Origin: Rhodococcus sp. OK302
Lineage (GTDB): Bacteria > Actinomycetota > Actinomycetes > Mycobacteriales > Mycobacteriaceae
DNA length: 64,000 bases
Direction: 5' to 3'
NCBI RefSeq assembly: GCF_002245895.1
Contig: NZ_NPJZ01000001.1
Coordinates: 1,462,501-1,526,500 of the forward strand
Shown here: positions 18,274 to 26,306 of the stretch, piece by piece
Layout: each line of letters begins with the position of its first letter
Position numbering within the stretch: the stretch's first letter is position 1
Notes under the pieces: model-generated
Told to the model about the DNA's origin: nothing
What the model saw: the letters and a program-made list of their open reading frames with translations, nothing else
Database searches by the model: none
Program-made: the position numbers and the translations under genes

Positions 18274-19599
18274 ATGACTGCTGTTTTGAGTGCCGAGATC
18301 TGTGCCACCGCCCCCATTGCCAAGGTTTCGGGTTCTGACCTGCAGGTTCCCCTCGTGCAGGGCGGCGAGTGTTCGTACGCAAACTTCGACTACGCAGCCA
18401 GCGCGCCGGCATTGGCCCAGGTCACGGACCGTATCGCAGAATTGCTCCCCACTTACGCCAGCGTCCACCGCGGCGCCGGATACGCATCGCGGATCTCCAC
18501 ACTGACGTACGAGAACGCACGCGAATCGGTTGCTCGCTTCGTGAACTGCGCCGACGACCAGGTTGTGGTCTTCACTCGCAACACCACTGATTCGCTGAAC
18601 CTCCTGGCTCAGTCCGTTCCCGGCAGCACCGTTGTTCTCGACATCGAGCATCACGCAAATCTGTTGCCCTGGAACGATGCTCGCGTTGTTACCGCTGCCG
18701 ATACCGTCGAAGAGACCATCGAGCGTCTCATTGCGGAACTGTGCACCAAGCCTGCTGCACTGCTGGCAATCACGGGCGCATCCAACGTGACCGGCGAGAT
18801 CCTGCCGATCGCACGCCTGGCTGACATCGCCCACCGCTGCGGCGCGCGCATCCTCGTCGACGCAGCCCAGTTGGCACCCCACCGTCGTATCGATCTGCAG
18901 GAATGCGGCGTCGACTACATCGCCTTCTCCGGCCACAAGCTGTATGCACCGTTCGGTGCCGGCGTCCTGGTCGGCCGTCGCGACTGGCTCGATGAGGCAA
19001 AGCCTTACCTCGCCGGTGGCGGCGCTGTCCGTGAGGTGACGTTGGAGTCCACCGAGTGGGCCTGCGCTCCCGCCCGCCACGAGGCCGGTTCGCCCAACGT
19101 TCTTGGTGCCGGTGCTATTGCAGCTGCGTGCGACGCGTTGACCGCACTCGACTTCGATGTCATCGCCGAACACGAGAAGGCTCTGACCGCGCAGCTCACC
19201 GATGGTTTGGCTGCAATCGCGGGCGTCAACTTGCTCCGCCTGTGGGCCGACGCTCCCGACGCCGTCGGAATCGTCACCTTCACGGTCGACGGCTACGAAG
19301 CCGGCGAGGTTGCCGCGTTCCTGTCGGCAGAACACGGCATCGGCGTTCGCGACGGCCGCTTCTGCGCGCACCCGCTGCTCTCGCGTCTCGGACTGTCCGG
19401 CGGAGCAGTGCGCGCCAGCCTCGGTTTGGGCAGCAGTTCCGATGACGTGACCCGCCTGATCGACGCCGTGAGCATCCTGGTTTCCAATCAGTGTGATTGG
19501 AACTACGAAAAGACCGCCGGTGCCTGGAACCCCACGCCCGAGACCCGCACTTTCCTCGGTGGCGCCGACATCAACGCCGGTACAACCGAGTGCGTCTGA
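18274..19599 (+). CDS. class V aminotransferase, cysteine desulfurase (SufS/Csd)-like
   Basis: 441 residues. The PLP lysine is Lys222 in AFSGHK. A C-terminal Cys363 in GRFCAHPL sits where SufS/Csd enzymes carry the persulfide-forming cysteine (usually HHCAQPL). The TGASNVTGEILPI and VDAAQLAPH segments are typical of the family. ATG 18274 is preferred over the upstream TTG 18265, with GTGAGGA upstream. The leader is a SAM-IV riboswitch, so expression should rise when methionine or SAM is low, fitting a role in sulfur mobilisation. No suf operon surrounds it, so a dedicated role in Fe-S assembly is unlikely. Its sulfur donor and acceptor are unknown. Confidence 0.9.
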   Translation: MTAVLSAEICATAPIAKVSGSDLQVPLVQGGECSYANFDYAASAPALAQVTDRIAELLPTYASVHRGAGYASRISTLTYENARESVARFVNCADDQVVVFTRNTTDSLNLLAQSVPGSTVVLDIEHHANLLPWNDARVVTAADTVEETIERLIAELCTKPAALLAITGASNVTGEILPIARLADIAHRCGARILVDAAQLAPHRRIDLQECGVDYIAFSGHKLYAPFGAGVLVGRRDWLDEAKPYLAGGGAVREVTLESTEWACAPARHEAGSPNVLGAGAIAAACDALTALDFDVIAEHEKALTAQLTDGLAAIAGVNLLRLWADAPDAVGIVTFTVDGYEAGEVAAFLSAEHGIGVRDGRFCAHPLLSRLGLSGGAVRASLGLGSSSDDVTRLIDAVSILVSNQCDWNYEKTAGAWNPTPETRTFLGGADINAGTTECV

Positions 19600-19647
19600 G
19601 CGAAAGCTCGAATGCGCTGACCTGAGTAGGCAACTAGCATGGCAGAC

Positions 19648-19683
19648 ATGACAACTGCGAAGTTTGGAATGTGTACGAGCTGA
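19648..19683 (+). CDS. putative 11-residue leader peptide (MTTAKFGMCTS)
   Basis: A short ORF lies between the desulfurase-like gene and the next gene. TAGCAT (19635-19640) looks like a -10 box and the ATG follows 7 nt later, so transcription could start at this ATG and be leaderless. The peptide has a cysteine close to its end. Short leaderless Cys-containing ORFs upstream of sulfur genes are known in mycobacteria. An in-frame ATG at 19639 would add three residues. This is a weak call based only on position and pattern. Confidence 0.3.
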   Translation: MTTAKFGMCTS

Positions 19684-19730
19684 CGATCGTCTCGCTCACC
19701 ACTACATCTTTCTAACTTTCGGAGATACAC

Positions 19731-20345
19731 ATGTCTTCTGCCGCTTCACATTCCCTGCACGTAGCTGTCGAGCTGACCGGCTTCGGGCACCACCCGGCCG
19801 CCGAAGGTGCTCCTGGAAATCTGCCAATGATCGGCAACGACTACTGGGTAGACCTCACCGAGGGTGAAGCCCTGCTTGATTTGACGGCCTTCCCCGCCAA
19901 CGTTATTCGGATTCGCGCCAAAGACTTGCGGGACGCGCAGGTTCAGCGCGCCGGTATCCGAGCAGCACTCGCTGCGGATGGCCGTGATCCCGACACTGTT
20001 GCAGTGTTGGTCGATCTTGAAGTCCTGATCGCGCCGGAAGCGCGCTCGGCGCGTAAAGAGTTGGCGCAGTTGGACAGTGCCTTGACGGTTTCGAGAGTTC
20101 CGGTGTCGCTGCAGTACGTCGGAACTCCCTCCGGGCTCGGAAGTTTGATCGCGGATATTCGCGCCGCCGATGTCGCCGACGGTGTGACATTGTTGCCGCT
20201 GGCATTGCCGCGAACTCTCGAACATCTTGTAGGCGAGACTATTCCGTGGCTTCAAGAACGAGGTCTGGTGACTGCGTCGACGGCTGTCGACGAGGTGCTC
20301 GGCCGCTTCGGATTGCCGCCGCGTCAGCGCACCCTCGCGTCCTGA
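19731..20345 (+). CDS. compact luciferase-like (LLM superfamily) protein
   Basis: 204 residues, about half the length of a full flavin-dependent monooxygenase. The C-terminal half (SLIADIRAADVADGVTLLP, then TLEHLVGETIPWLQERGLV) matches the last barrel strand and terminal helix of NtaA/SnaA-type enzymes. DPDTVAVLVDLEVLIAPEA resembles the middle barrel. Most of the N-terminal flavin-binding barrel is missing or strongly changed. ATG after TTTCGGAGATACAC. The position after a SAM-IV-controlled sulfur gene suggests a link to sulfonate or organosulfur metabolism. It may be non-catalytic. It ends 30 bp from the convergent CueP gene. Confidence 0.65.
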   Translation: MSSAASHSLHVAVELTGFGHHPAAEGAPGNLPMIGNDYWVDLTEGEALLDLTAFPANVIRIRAKDLRDAQVQRAGIRAALAADGRDPDTVAVLVDLEVLIAPEARSARKELAQLDSALTVSRVPVSLQYVGTPSGLGSLIADIRAADVADGVTLLPLALPRTLEHLVGETIPWLQERGLVTASTAVDEVLGRFGLPPRQRTLAS

Positions 20346-20375
20346 CCGAAGCAGATTCCCGGACGCTGTCCTGGC

Positions 20376-20975
20376 TCAGGCGAGCTGGAGTGTAGTCAGG
20401 CAGGTTGGGGCGTCGGCGCTGGTGGAGATGACTGTGCTGGCTGCCCGGCCGTCATGTCTCACGGTCATGGTCGCTTCCACATCGCGAGGTAGCCAGAGGC
20501 CGATGAATCCGTTGTCATAAGTGCTTCTCGTCTCGTCGACCAGCACTTCGTGGTCGGCGTTGTCGGTGACAAGGACGTGGACCTCCTGGTTGCCGAGTTC
20601 GCCGAGGCAGGAGGTCAGGCTATGCCGGAAGCAGTTGTGCGTCTGCGAGATGTACGGCGCGACCGAGACGTAGAACTCGTCGACGGGAAGATCGACGACC
20701 GATTCGTTGCCTGTGCTGTCCGAGAGTTGGATATTCTCCGGGCCAACCGACGCGATCAGGTCGCTGGGGCGGTCGGCAACGAGCATCGTGTCCAGTCGTT
20801 CGATCAGCTCGCGGGCGTTCAGTCCGTCGAGGCCGTGTGCCGTGAGCAGACTGCCGCCGGCCGGTTGCTGCTCCTCGGTGGCCGGCGCACAGCCGGCGAG
20901 AAGCAACGCTCCGGCGAGTAGTCCGAGGATGGCCGTCCGGATGGTGGTGCTCGATCGGGGTCGCATGGTCTTCAT
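20376..20975 (-). CDS. cueP: CueP-family copper-binding lipoprotein
   Basis: 199 residues. The signal peptide ends in the lipobox LLAGC (Cys29). The mature part matches CueP: FYVSVAPYISQTHNCFRHSL, GELGNQEVHV, TYDNGFIGLWLPRD and a terminal TCLTTLQ. The three conserved cysteines are Cys115, Cys123 and Cys192; their spacing is close to the copper-binding cysteines of Salmonella CueP. In Gram-negative bacteria CueP stores periplasmic copper and feeds SodC. Here it should be anchored outside the cytoplasmic membrane. A CsoR-like palindrome lies 10 bp upstream of the start. ATG 20966 is an alternative start. Confidence 0.9.
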   Translation of the reverse strand: MKTMRPRSSTTIRTAILGLLAGALLLAGCAPATEEQQPAGGSLLTAHGLDGLNARELIERLDTMLVADRPSDLIASVGPENIQLSDSTGNESVVDLPVDEFYVSVAPYISQTHNCFRHSLTSCLGELGNQEVHVLVTDNADHEVLVDETRSTYDNGFIGLWLPRDVEATMTVRHDGRAASTVISTSADAPTCLTTLQLA

Positions 20976-20984
20976 CTTAGAACG

Positions 20985-21003
20985 GATACCCGGCATGGGT
21001 ATC
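20985..21003. promoter_or_regulatory. CsoR-like operator between cueP and the methyltransferase gene
   Basis: GATACCC-GGCAT-GGGTATC is a perfect 7-bp inverted repeat with a 5-bp spacer. TACC/GGTA-flanked G tracts are the hallmark of CsoR/RcnR-family operators, and the gene it abuts encodes a copper protein. It lies 10 bp before the cueP start and 118 bp before the divergent gene. The regulator itself is not in the window. Confidence 0.6.
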
Positions 21004-21120
21004 TGGAGGTGGGGAGTGCGGACATCAGACCGGGCGAGCCCAGGTGCTCTGGGTAGCCTCCCGGATTGTGCGACATCACACTTGCTGTTTCGGCAACGAA
21101 CATTGCATGAATCGTGAAGT

Positions 21121-21837
21121 GTGCCCATCCTGGAATGCATGAGCCACGCACACCATGACCATGCACATGACAACCACGCACAGCACGATCGCACGGAGAC
21201 GACCGAGAACCCGTTCGCCAAGGCAGACGCACAATTCTGGAACTCGCTGTACGAGGAACGCGCTGCGCGCTGGAGCGGAAACCCCAACCCGCAGTTGATC
21301 GCCGAGGCTTCCGATCTCGAGCCCGGTACCGCGCTCGATGTCGGCTGCGGTGAGGGCGCCGACGCTCTGTGGTTGGCGCGTCGTGGTTGGAAGGTCACCG
21401 GCACCGATATTTCTTCGGTTGCACTCGGCCGTGCAAAGGAGCACGTCGAAGGTTCCGGCGTCGATATCGAATGGCTCGAAGCCGACCTCACGAAGTGGGA
21501 TTCACAGGGTCGCTCGTTCGACTTGGTGTCAGCGCAGTTCTTCCACATGCTCGAACCTGCTCGCGGAGAACTGTTCCGGGCGCTCGGAGACTTAGTCGCT
21601 CCCGGTGGCCATCTGCTGATCGTCGGTCACTCGCCTCACGAGTCGCCCACGGAGCATCATCGCGCCATGCTGCATACGCCCGAGTATGTGGAATCGCTGT
21701 TCACGGACGGGTGGAAGCTGCTGGTCTCGGAGTTGCGGGAACGGGAACTTCCCGCAAACCCCGAGAAGATGCATCACACCACGGATACCGTTGTGCTGCT
21801 TCAGCGATTGAGTGCGAGTACCGACAGCAACTCGTAG
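21121..21837 (+). CDS. class I SAM-dependent methyltransferase with His-rich N-terminus
   Basis: 238 residues from GTG 21121 (ATG 21139 is a good alternative that keeps the His-rich stretch). Residues 8-23 read [16 protein letters not shown], a likely metal-binding tail. The SAM-binding motif is [16 protein letters not shown], followed by the acidic VTGTDIS. The overall fold resembles TehB/thiopurine-type small-molecule methyltransferases. It is divergent from cueP across a CsoR-like palindrome, so a role in metal or metalloid stress is suggested. Its last 37 bp overlap the convergent ureohydrolase gene. The substrate is unknown. Confidence 0.88.
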   Translation: MPILECMSHAHHDHAHDNHAQHDRTETTENPFAKADAQFWNSLYEERAARWSGNPNPQLIAEASDLEPGTALDVGCGEGADALWLARRGWKVTGTDISSVALGRAKEHVEGSGVDIEWLEADLTKWDSQGRSFDLVSAQFFHMLEPARGELFRALGDLVAPGGHLLIVGHSPHESPTEHHRAMLHTPEYVESLFTDGWKLLVSELRERELPANPEKMHHTTDTVVLLQRLSASTDSNS

Positions 21838-22757
21838 GCGACGTGAGCCGCTGCGATACCGGTGATCTCGGCGTGGTCGTACGCCGGCGCAACTTCGACG
21901 ATGTCGGCGCCGACCACGTTGAGCCCCACCAACCCTCGTAGCGTGTTCAACAATTCGCGGGATGTCATGCCGCCCGCTTCAGGTGTGCCGGTGCCGGGAG
22001 CGTGGGCGGGGTCGAGCACGTCGATGTCGACGGATACATACACCGGGCCGCCGTCGAGACGCCTACGCATGCGCTCGACGATGCTGGCGACGCCGTCGAC
22101 CTCGTAATCGTCGCTTCGGATTACCTGGAAGCCGAGGATCTTGTCGTCCTCGAGGTCCTTCTCGCTGTACAGCGGCCCACGGATGCCGATGTGCTGCGAG
22201 CGTTCCATATCGATGAGGCCCTCTTCGCTGGCGCGTCGGAAAGGCGTGCCGTGCGTGAAGGGTTGGCCGAAGTAGGTGTCCCACGTATCGAGGTGGGCAT
22301 CGAAGTGCAACACCGCGATCGGTCCGTGATCGCGCGCCAGTGAACGCAGGATCGGCAGGGCAATCGTGTGGTCACCGCCGAGGGTGAGTACGGAGGAACC
22401 GTCGGCGCGCAGGTCTGTCACGGCTGACTGGATGGTCGTCAGTGCTTCCTGCATGTCGAAGGGGTTGACGCCGATGTCCCCGAAATCGGCAACCTGCTGC
22501 GTAGCGAAGGGGGAAACCTTCAGTGCCGGGTTGTACGGTCGCAGCAGCTTGGAGGCGGCGCGGATGTGGCCGGGGCCGAAGCGGGCGCCGGGCCGGTAGC
22601 TCACGCCCGAATCGAACGGGATTCCGAGGATGGTCACGTCGGCGCGTGATACCTCGTCCAACCGCGGTAGACGCGCGAAAGTGGTCGGTTCGGCATACCG
22701 GGGGACGCGGGTGGCGTCGACGGGTCCGATGAATGATTCGGGATTGTTGGTAGCCAT
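21801..22757 (-). CDS. ureohydrolase: guanidinobutyrase or agmatinase
   Basis: 318 residues from ATG 22757. The binuclear manganese site is visible in [20 protein letters not shown] and [19 protein letters not shown]. Family enzymes release urea from agmatine or 4-guanidinobutyrate. The neighbours (amidase, FAD oxygenase-like enzyme, gabT, gabD) favour 4-guanidinobutyrate, which yields GABA. No arginine decarboxylase or putrescine genes are nearby, which weakens the agmatinase reading. It is divergent from the XRE-cupin regulator with TTTCCT motifs in between. Motif inspection alone cannot fix the substrate. Confidence 0.9.
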   Translation of the reverse strand: MATNNPESFIGPVDATRVPRYAEPTTFARLPRLDEVSRADVTILGIPFDSGVSYRPGARFGPGHIRAASKLLRPYNPALKVSPFATQQVADFGDIGVNPFDMQEALTTIQSAVTDLRADGSSVLTLGGDHTIALPILRSLARDHGPIAVLHFDAHLDTWDTYFGQPFTHGTPFRRASEEGLIDMERSQHIGIRGPLYSEKDLEDDKILGFQVIRSDDYEVDGVASIVERMRRRLDGGPVYVSVDIDVLDPAHAPGTGTPEAGGMTSRELLNTLRGLVGLNVVGADIVEVAPAYDHAEITGIAAAHVAYELLSVLALNR

Positions 22758-22828
22758 GCGGCGCTCGCCTGCTCTCGATTCGGCGCACACAGGGGCGCCT
22801 TCAGTGATGTAGCTCTCTGAGCAAGTAT

Positions 22829-22870
22829 GGTTTCCTCAAGAGGCTCGGTTGTCAACCCCTGTTTCCTCGA
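22829..22870. promoter_or_regulatory. paired GTTTCCTC motifs, putative XRE-cupin operator
   Basis: GGTTTCCTCAAGAGG (from 22829) and TGTTTCCTCGA (22860-22870) are direct copies about 30 bp apart, that is close to three helical turns. They lie between the ureohydrolase and regulator genes. A third copy in reverse orientation lies upstream of the amidase gene (23566-23573). Autoregulation by the XRE-cupin protein is the simplest reading. Confidence 0.45.
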
Positions 22871-22902
22871 AGGGACAAGGCGGTCGTGAAGGAGTGGGTT
22901 CA

Positions 22903-23538
22903 GTGGCGAAGGTCAAGGACGTAGCGGAGACCGTGGGTCCACGGATCGGCGCGAGGCTCAAAGCTGCTCGCCAGTCGAAGCGATTGACCCTCGACGACCT
23001 GGCTGAATCCTGCGGCGTGACCAAGGGGTATCTGTCGAAACTCGAGCGTGATCACGTCAATGCGTCCGTCGCGACACTGATCAAAGTCTGTGCCGTCCTC
23101 GAGATCCCCGTCGGGTCCCTGTTCGAGAATGCGTCGGCCGGCGAAGTGGTGCGCGCCGATTCCAAACCGCAGATCAGTTTCGGCGGCGAGAAGATGACGG
23201 AGTTCCTGCTCACGCCATCGAATGAGCGTCGCATCCAGGTTTTGCTCGGTGAGATCGAACCGGGTGGGGGAAGTGGTCAGGAGCCCTACAGTCTGCCGGT
23301 GGACGTAAATTTTGTTCACGTAATCGAGGGCGGATTGCGAGTATCGTTCGAGGGTGGGAGAACTGACCCGGACGGTGAGTCGGTGGATGCGGAGGACGTC
23401 GTTCTGGGGGCCGGGGATTCGTTCACGTTCACCCCTCGGCACAACCACAGCTTTCAAGCGGAAGGTGCGTCCTCGGCGAGGGTTCTGTGGGTTCTGAACC
23501 CGGCGTTGCCGGAGGGGCCGCGGGTTTCGGTCTCCTGA
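22903..23538 (+). CDS. XRE-family regulator with C-terminal cupin domain
   Basis: 211 residues from GTG 22903, preceded by GAAGGAG at 8 nt; the longer open frame starts at TTG 22849 inside the operator region. The N-terminal HTH is RLTLDDLAESCGVTKGYLSK. Residues about 110-205 form a cupin barrel (PVDVNFVHVIEGGLRVSFEG, then GDSFTFTPRHNHSFQAEG), which in this family senses a small metabolite. The family includes PuuR-type regulators of amine and GABA catabolism, matching the surrounding genes. It probably controls the ureohydrolase on one side and the amidase/oxidase operon on the other. Confidence 0.92.
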   Translation: MAKVKDVAETVGPRIGARLKAARQSKRLTLDDLAESCGVTKGYLSKLERDHVNASVATLIKVCAVLEIPVGSLFENASAGEVVRADSKPQISFGGEKMTEFLLTPSNERRIQVLLGEIEPGGGSGQEPYSLPVDVNFVHVIEGGLRVSFEGGRTDPDGESVDAEDVVLGAGDSFTFTPRHNHSFQAEGASSARVLWVLNPALPEGPRVSVS

Positions 23539-23565
23539 GTTTGACCGACAAGCATGTTGACTTTT

Positions 23566-23573
23566 AGGAAACA
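23566..23573 (-). promoter_or_regulatory. third TGTTTCCT motif, upstream of the amidase operon
   Basis: AGGAAACA here is the reverse complement of TGTTTCCT, the motif found twice in the ureohydrolase/regulator interval. It is followed at 23578 by TTGACA, a possible -35 box, so a protein bound here could control the operon that starts at 23660. Confidence 0.4.
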
Positions 23574-23659
23574 AGTGTTGACATGATTGCCGGCACGGGG
23601 CACGCTATGAGTAGTCCCCGTCACATATTGGCGTCACGGAACTCCTGAAGGAGCGCACC

Positions 23660-24496
23660 ATGCCTGTCGATTCCGTCCGAGCCGGCCTGTTTCAGGGCCC
23701 TCTCACCTCGTCGGACGCATTTGCCTCGGTGGAATTCAACCTCGACGCCATCGCGTCGGCGGCCCAGGAGGCGGCGGCGTCAGGCGCACGCATCCTCGTG
23801 ACTCCGGAGATGTCTGCGACGGGTTACGACATCGGTGAACTGGTGTTGCAGCGCGCCGAACCGGCAGACGGTCCGATCTTCGATTTCATTGCCGAGATTG
23901 CTCGCAGTGCCGGCATCGCAGTTGTGTACGGATATCCCGAACGGGTTGGCAGAGACATTTACAACAGCGTGCAGGCGGTGGGCCGCGACGGCCGATCGCT
24001 TGCCAACTACCGCAAGACTCATCTCTTCGGAGCATTCGATCGTGGGCACTACACTGCCGGTGACACTTTGGTTGTCGGGTTCGATCTAGAGGGCCTCCGC
24101 TGCGGATTGCTGATTTGTTACGACGTCGAGTTCCCCGAAGCCGTCCGTGCGCATGCCGACGCCGGCACTCAATGGCTGATCGTGCCTACGGGACTGATGA
24201 TGCCCTTCGAACACATTGCGCAGCATGTGGTTCCGGCGCGCGCTTATGAAAGTCAGATGTTTCTCACCTACGTCAACCGTTGCGGCGCCGAAACCGAACT
24301 GACCTACTGCGGGCTCTCGTGCGCGATATCTCCGGACGGTCGGGAATTGGCGCGCGCGAGCGATGGGCGGGAGCTTCTCTTCGCGGATATCTCGGCTGGT
24401 TCGCTGGCCCATTCCCGTTCTGTCAACACACATCTCGACGATCGACGGCTCGATCTCTATTCCGATCTTCACACTTCCAGGGAGAACCGCAGATGA
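23660..24496 (+). CDS. carbon-nitrogen hydrolase, probable 4-guanidinobutyramide amidase
   Basis: 278 residues. The nitrilase-superfamily triad is Glu50 (VTPEMSATGY), Lys119 (NYRKTHLFG) and Cys153 (LLICYDVEFPE). ATG after GAAGGAGCGCACC. It overlaps the FAD enzyme gene by 4 nt (ATGA). In arginine- and lysine-monooxygenase pathways an amidase of this group follows the oxygenase and hydrolyses the amide product (4-guanidinobutyramide or 5-aminovaleramide). The ureohydrolase nearby favours the guanidino substrate. The reaction is inferred from context. Confidence 0.88.
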   Translation: MPVDSVRAGLFQGPLTSSDAFASVEFNLDAIASAAQEAAASGARILVTPEMSATGYDIGELVLQRAEPADGPIFDFIAEIARSAGIAVVYGYPERVGRDIYNSVQAVGRDGRSLANYRKTHLFGAFDRGHYTAGDTLVVGFDLEGLRCGLLICYDVEFPEAVRAHADAGTQWLIVPTGLMMPFEHIAQHVVPARAYESQMFLTYVNRCGAETELTYCGLSCAISPDGRELARASDGRELLFADISAGSLAHSRSVNTHLDDRRLDLYSDLHTSRENRR

Positions 24497-26181
24497 CCAT
24501 TCCCGTAGCCCCGGACAGTTCCTCTGAACCCGGCACGCAGCCACCGCTCACCATGTTCGGGCCGGACTTCCCGTTCCCGTACGACGACTACGTGTCTAAT
24601 CCGGCGGGCTTGGGTTCGGTACCCGATCTGGCGCTGGGAACCGAAGTTGCGGTCATCGGCGGAGGTCTGGCCGGAATGCTCGCTGCTTACGAACTTCTCA
24701 AGATCGGCCTCAAACCGGTTGTCTACGAAGCGGATCAAATCGGTGGCCGGATGCGTTCGGTCGAGTTCGACGGGCACCCAGGAGTTGTGGCGGAAATGGG
24801 CGCGATGCGGTTCCCGCCGTCGTCGACAACACTTTTTCACTACCTGAACCAACTGGGTCTGCAGACCGAAGAATTCCCGAACCCGCTCGCTGAGGTCACT
24901 CCCAGCACGGTCATCGACCTCAAGGGTGAGAGCCACTACGCGCACACCCTCGAGGATCTGCCACCGATCTACACCGAGGTGGCGCACGCCTGGCAGCGCA
25001 CCCTTGAAGAGCATGCAGATCTGATTCCGTTGCAGCAGGCCATCCGTGACCGCGATACCGCAGAGATCAAGCGGATCTGGAACGACCTGGTGGTGCGGTA
25101 CGACGATCAGACGTTCTACGGATTCCTGGCCGCATCGAAGCACTTCAAGTCCTTCCACATGCGGGAAGTGTTCGGGCAGGTCGGATTTGGCACGGGAGGT
25201 TGGGATACCGACTATCCCAACTCGATCCTCGAGATCCTTCGGGTGGTCATCACAGCTGCCGACGACGATCATCGCGGCATAGTCGGCGGATCGCAGCAGT
25301 TGCCGTTGCGGTTGTGGAACCGTGCTCCCCAGCAGATGGTGCATTGGCCCGCCGGTACAACTGTCTCCTCGCTCAACGGGGGCAAGACCCGGCCGCGCGT
25401 CACGGAACTACGACGCACCGACCCGGGGCACTACACGGTGACCGATTCCGAGGGATACATCCGAACCTATGTGAGCGCTGTTGTCACAGTGCAGAGCTGG
25501 ATGCTTCTCAACAACATTCGTTGTGACGACGATCTGTTTCCGATCGACCACTGGACAGCCATCGAGCGGACTCACTACATGGGGTCGACCAAGGTTTTTG
25601 TCCTCGTGGATCGCCCGTTCTGGAAGGACAAGGATCCCGTGACGGGGCGTGACGCGGTATCGATGACGCTCACCGACCGGATGAGTCGCGGTACGTATCT
25701 GCTCGATCAGGGTGAGGGTAAGCCCGGTCTGATCTGCCTCTCCTACACGTGGTCCGACGACTCTCTCAAGCTGTTGGCACTTAACGCGACCGAGCGGATG
25801 AACATCATGCTGCGCTCGCTGGAGGAGATCTATCCGGGAGTGGATTTCCGCAGCCACATCATCTCCAGTCCGGTGACACTGTCCTGGGAAACCGAGCGTG
25901 ACTTCATGGGCGCGTTCAAAGCGAATCTTCCGGGTCACTACCGCTACCAGGAGCGCCTCTTCTCCCATTTCGTGCAAAATGATCTGGAGCCGCGACACCG
26001 CGGCATCTTCCTCGCCGGTGACGATATTTCCTGGACAGCGGGTTGGGCCGAGGGCGCGATCCAGACTGCGATCAACGCGGTGTGGGGCGTCGTGAACCAT
26101 CTCGGCGGAGCCTCGCCGGCCGAGAATCCCGGGCCTGGCGACGTGTTCGAGGACCTCGCTCCCATCAGGTTGGGCGACTGA
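24493..26181 (+). CDS. FAD-dependent amine oxidase/monooxygenase, probable L-arginine 2-monooxygenase
   Basis: 562 residues from ATG 24493, which overlaps the amidase stop. The FAD motif is VAVIGGGLAGMLAAYEL (53-69) followed by VVYEADQIGGRMRS. The C-terminal flavin contact is FLAGDDISWTAGWAEGAIQT. This is the flavin amine oxidase group that contains lysine, arginine and tryptophan 2-monooxygenases and L-amino acid oxidases. Pairing with an amidase indicates an amide product, that is a monooxygenase activity. The substrate is inferred as arginine from the ureohydrolase and GABA genes. A hairpin terminator follows 21 bp after the stop. Confidence 0.87.
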   Translation: MTIPVAPDSSSEPGTQPPLTMFGPDFPFPYDDYVSNPAGLGSVPDLALGTEVAVIGGGLAGMLAAYELLKIGLKPVVYEADQIGGRMRSVEFDGHPGVVAEMGAMRFPPSSTTLFHYLNQLGLQTEEFPNPLAEVTPSTVIDLKGESHYAHTLEDLPPIYTEVAHAWQRTLEEHADLIPLQQAIRDRDTAEIKRIWNDLVVRYDDQTFYGFLAASKHFKSFHMREVFGQVGFGTGGWDTDYPNSILEILRVVITAADDDHRGIVGGSQQLPLRLWNRAPQQMVHWPAGTTVSSLNGGKTRPRVTELRRTDPGHYTVTDSEGYIRTYVSAVVTVQSWMLLNNIRCDDDLFPIDHWTAIERTHYMGSTKVFVLVDRPFWKDKDPVTGRDAVSMTLTDRMSRGTYLLDQGEGKPGLICLSYTWSDDSLKLLALNATERMNIMLRSLEEIYPGVDFRSHIISSPVTLSWETERDFMGAFKANLPGHYRYQERLFSHFVQNDLEPRHRGIFLAGDDISWTAGWAEGAIQTAINAVWGVVNHLGGASPAENPGPGDVFEDLAPIRLGD

Positions 26182-26202
26182 TCGAACTGCAACTGCCGAA
26201 AT

Positions 26203-26242
26203 GTCGTGCCCGATGGGGGTTGGTACTCCCATCGGGCACGAC
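26203..26242 (+). terminator. hairpin terminator after the amidase/oxidase operon
   Basis: GTCGTGCCCGATGGG and CCCATCGGGCACGAC form a perfect 15-bp stem with a 10-nt loop. It is followed by CTCTCTCC rather than a T run. It separates the oxidase gene from the glutamate dehydrogenase gene. Confidence 0.8.
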
Positions 26243-26306
26243 CTCTCTCCCGTGATCCACGCAACACTGAAAAGGTTCGGATCCAATAATTCCAGGAGGG
26301 TGTTCA

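Noticed and set aside
18124..19371. 415-codon minus-strand frame opposite the SufS-like gene
   Set aside because: The plus frame has the PLP lysine and the other class V motifs. The minus frame would also cross the riboswitch.
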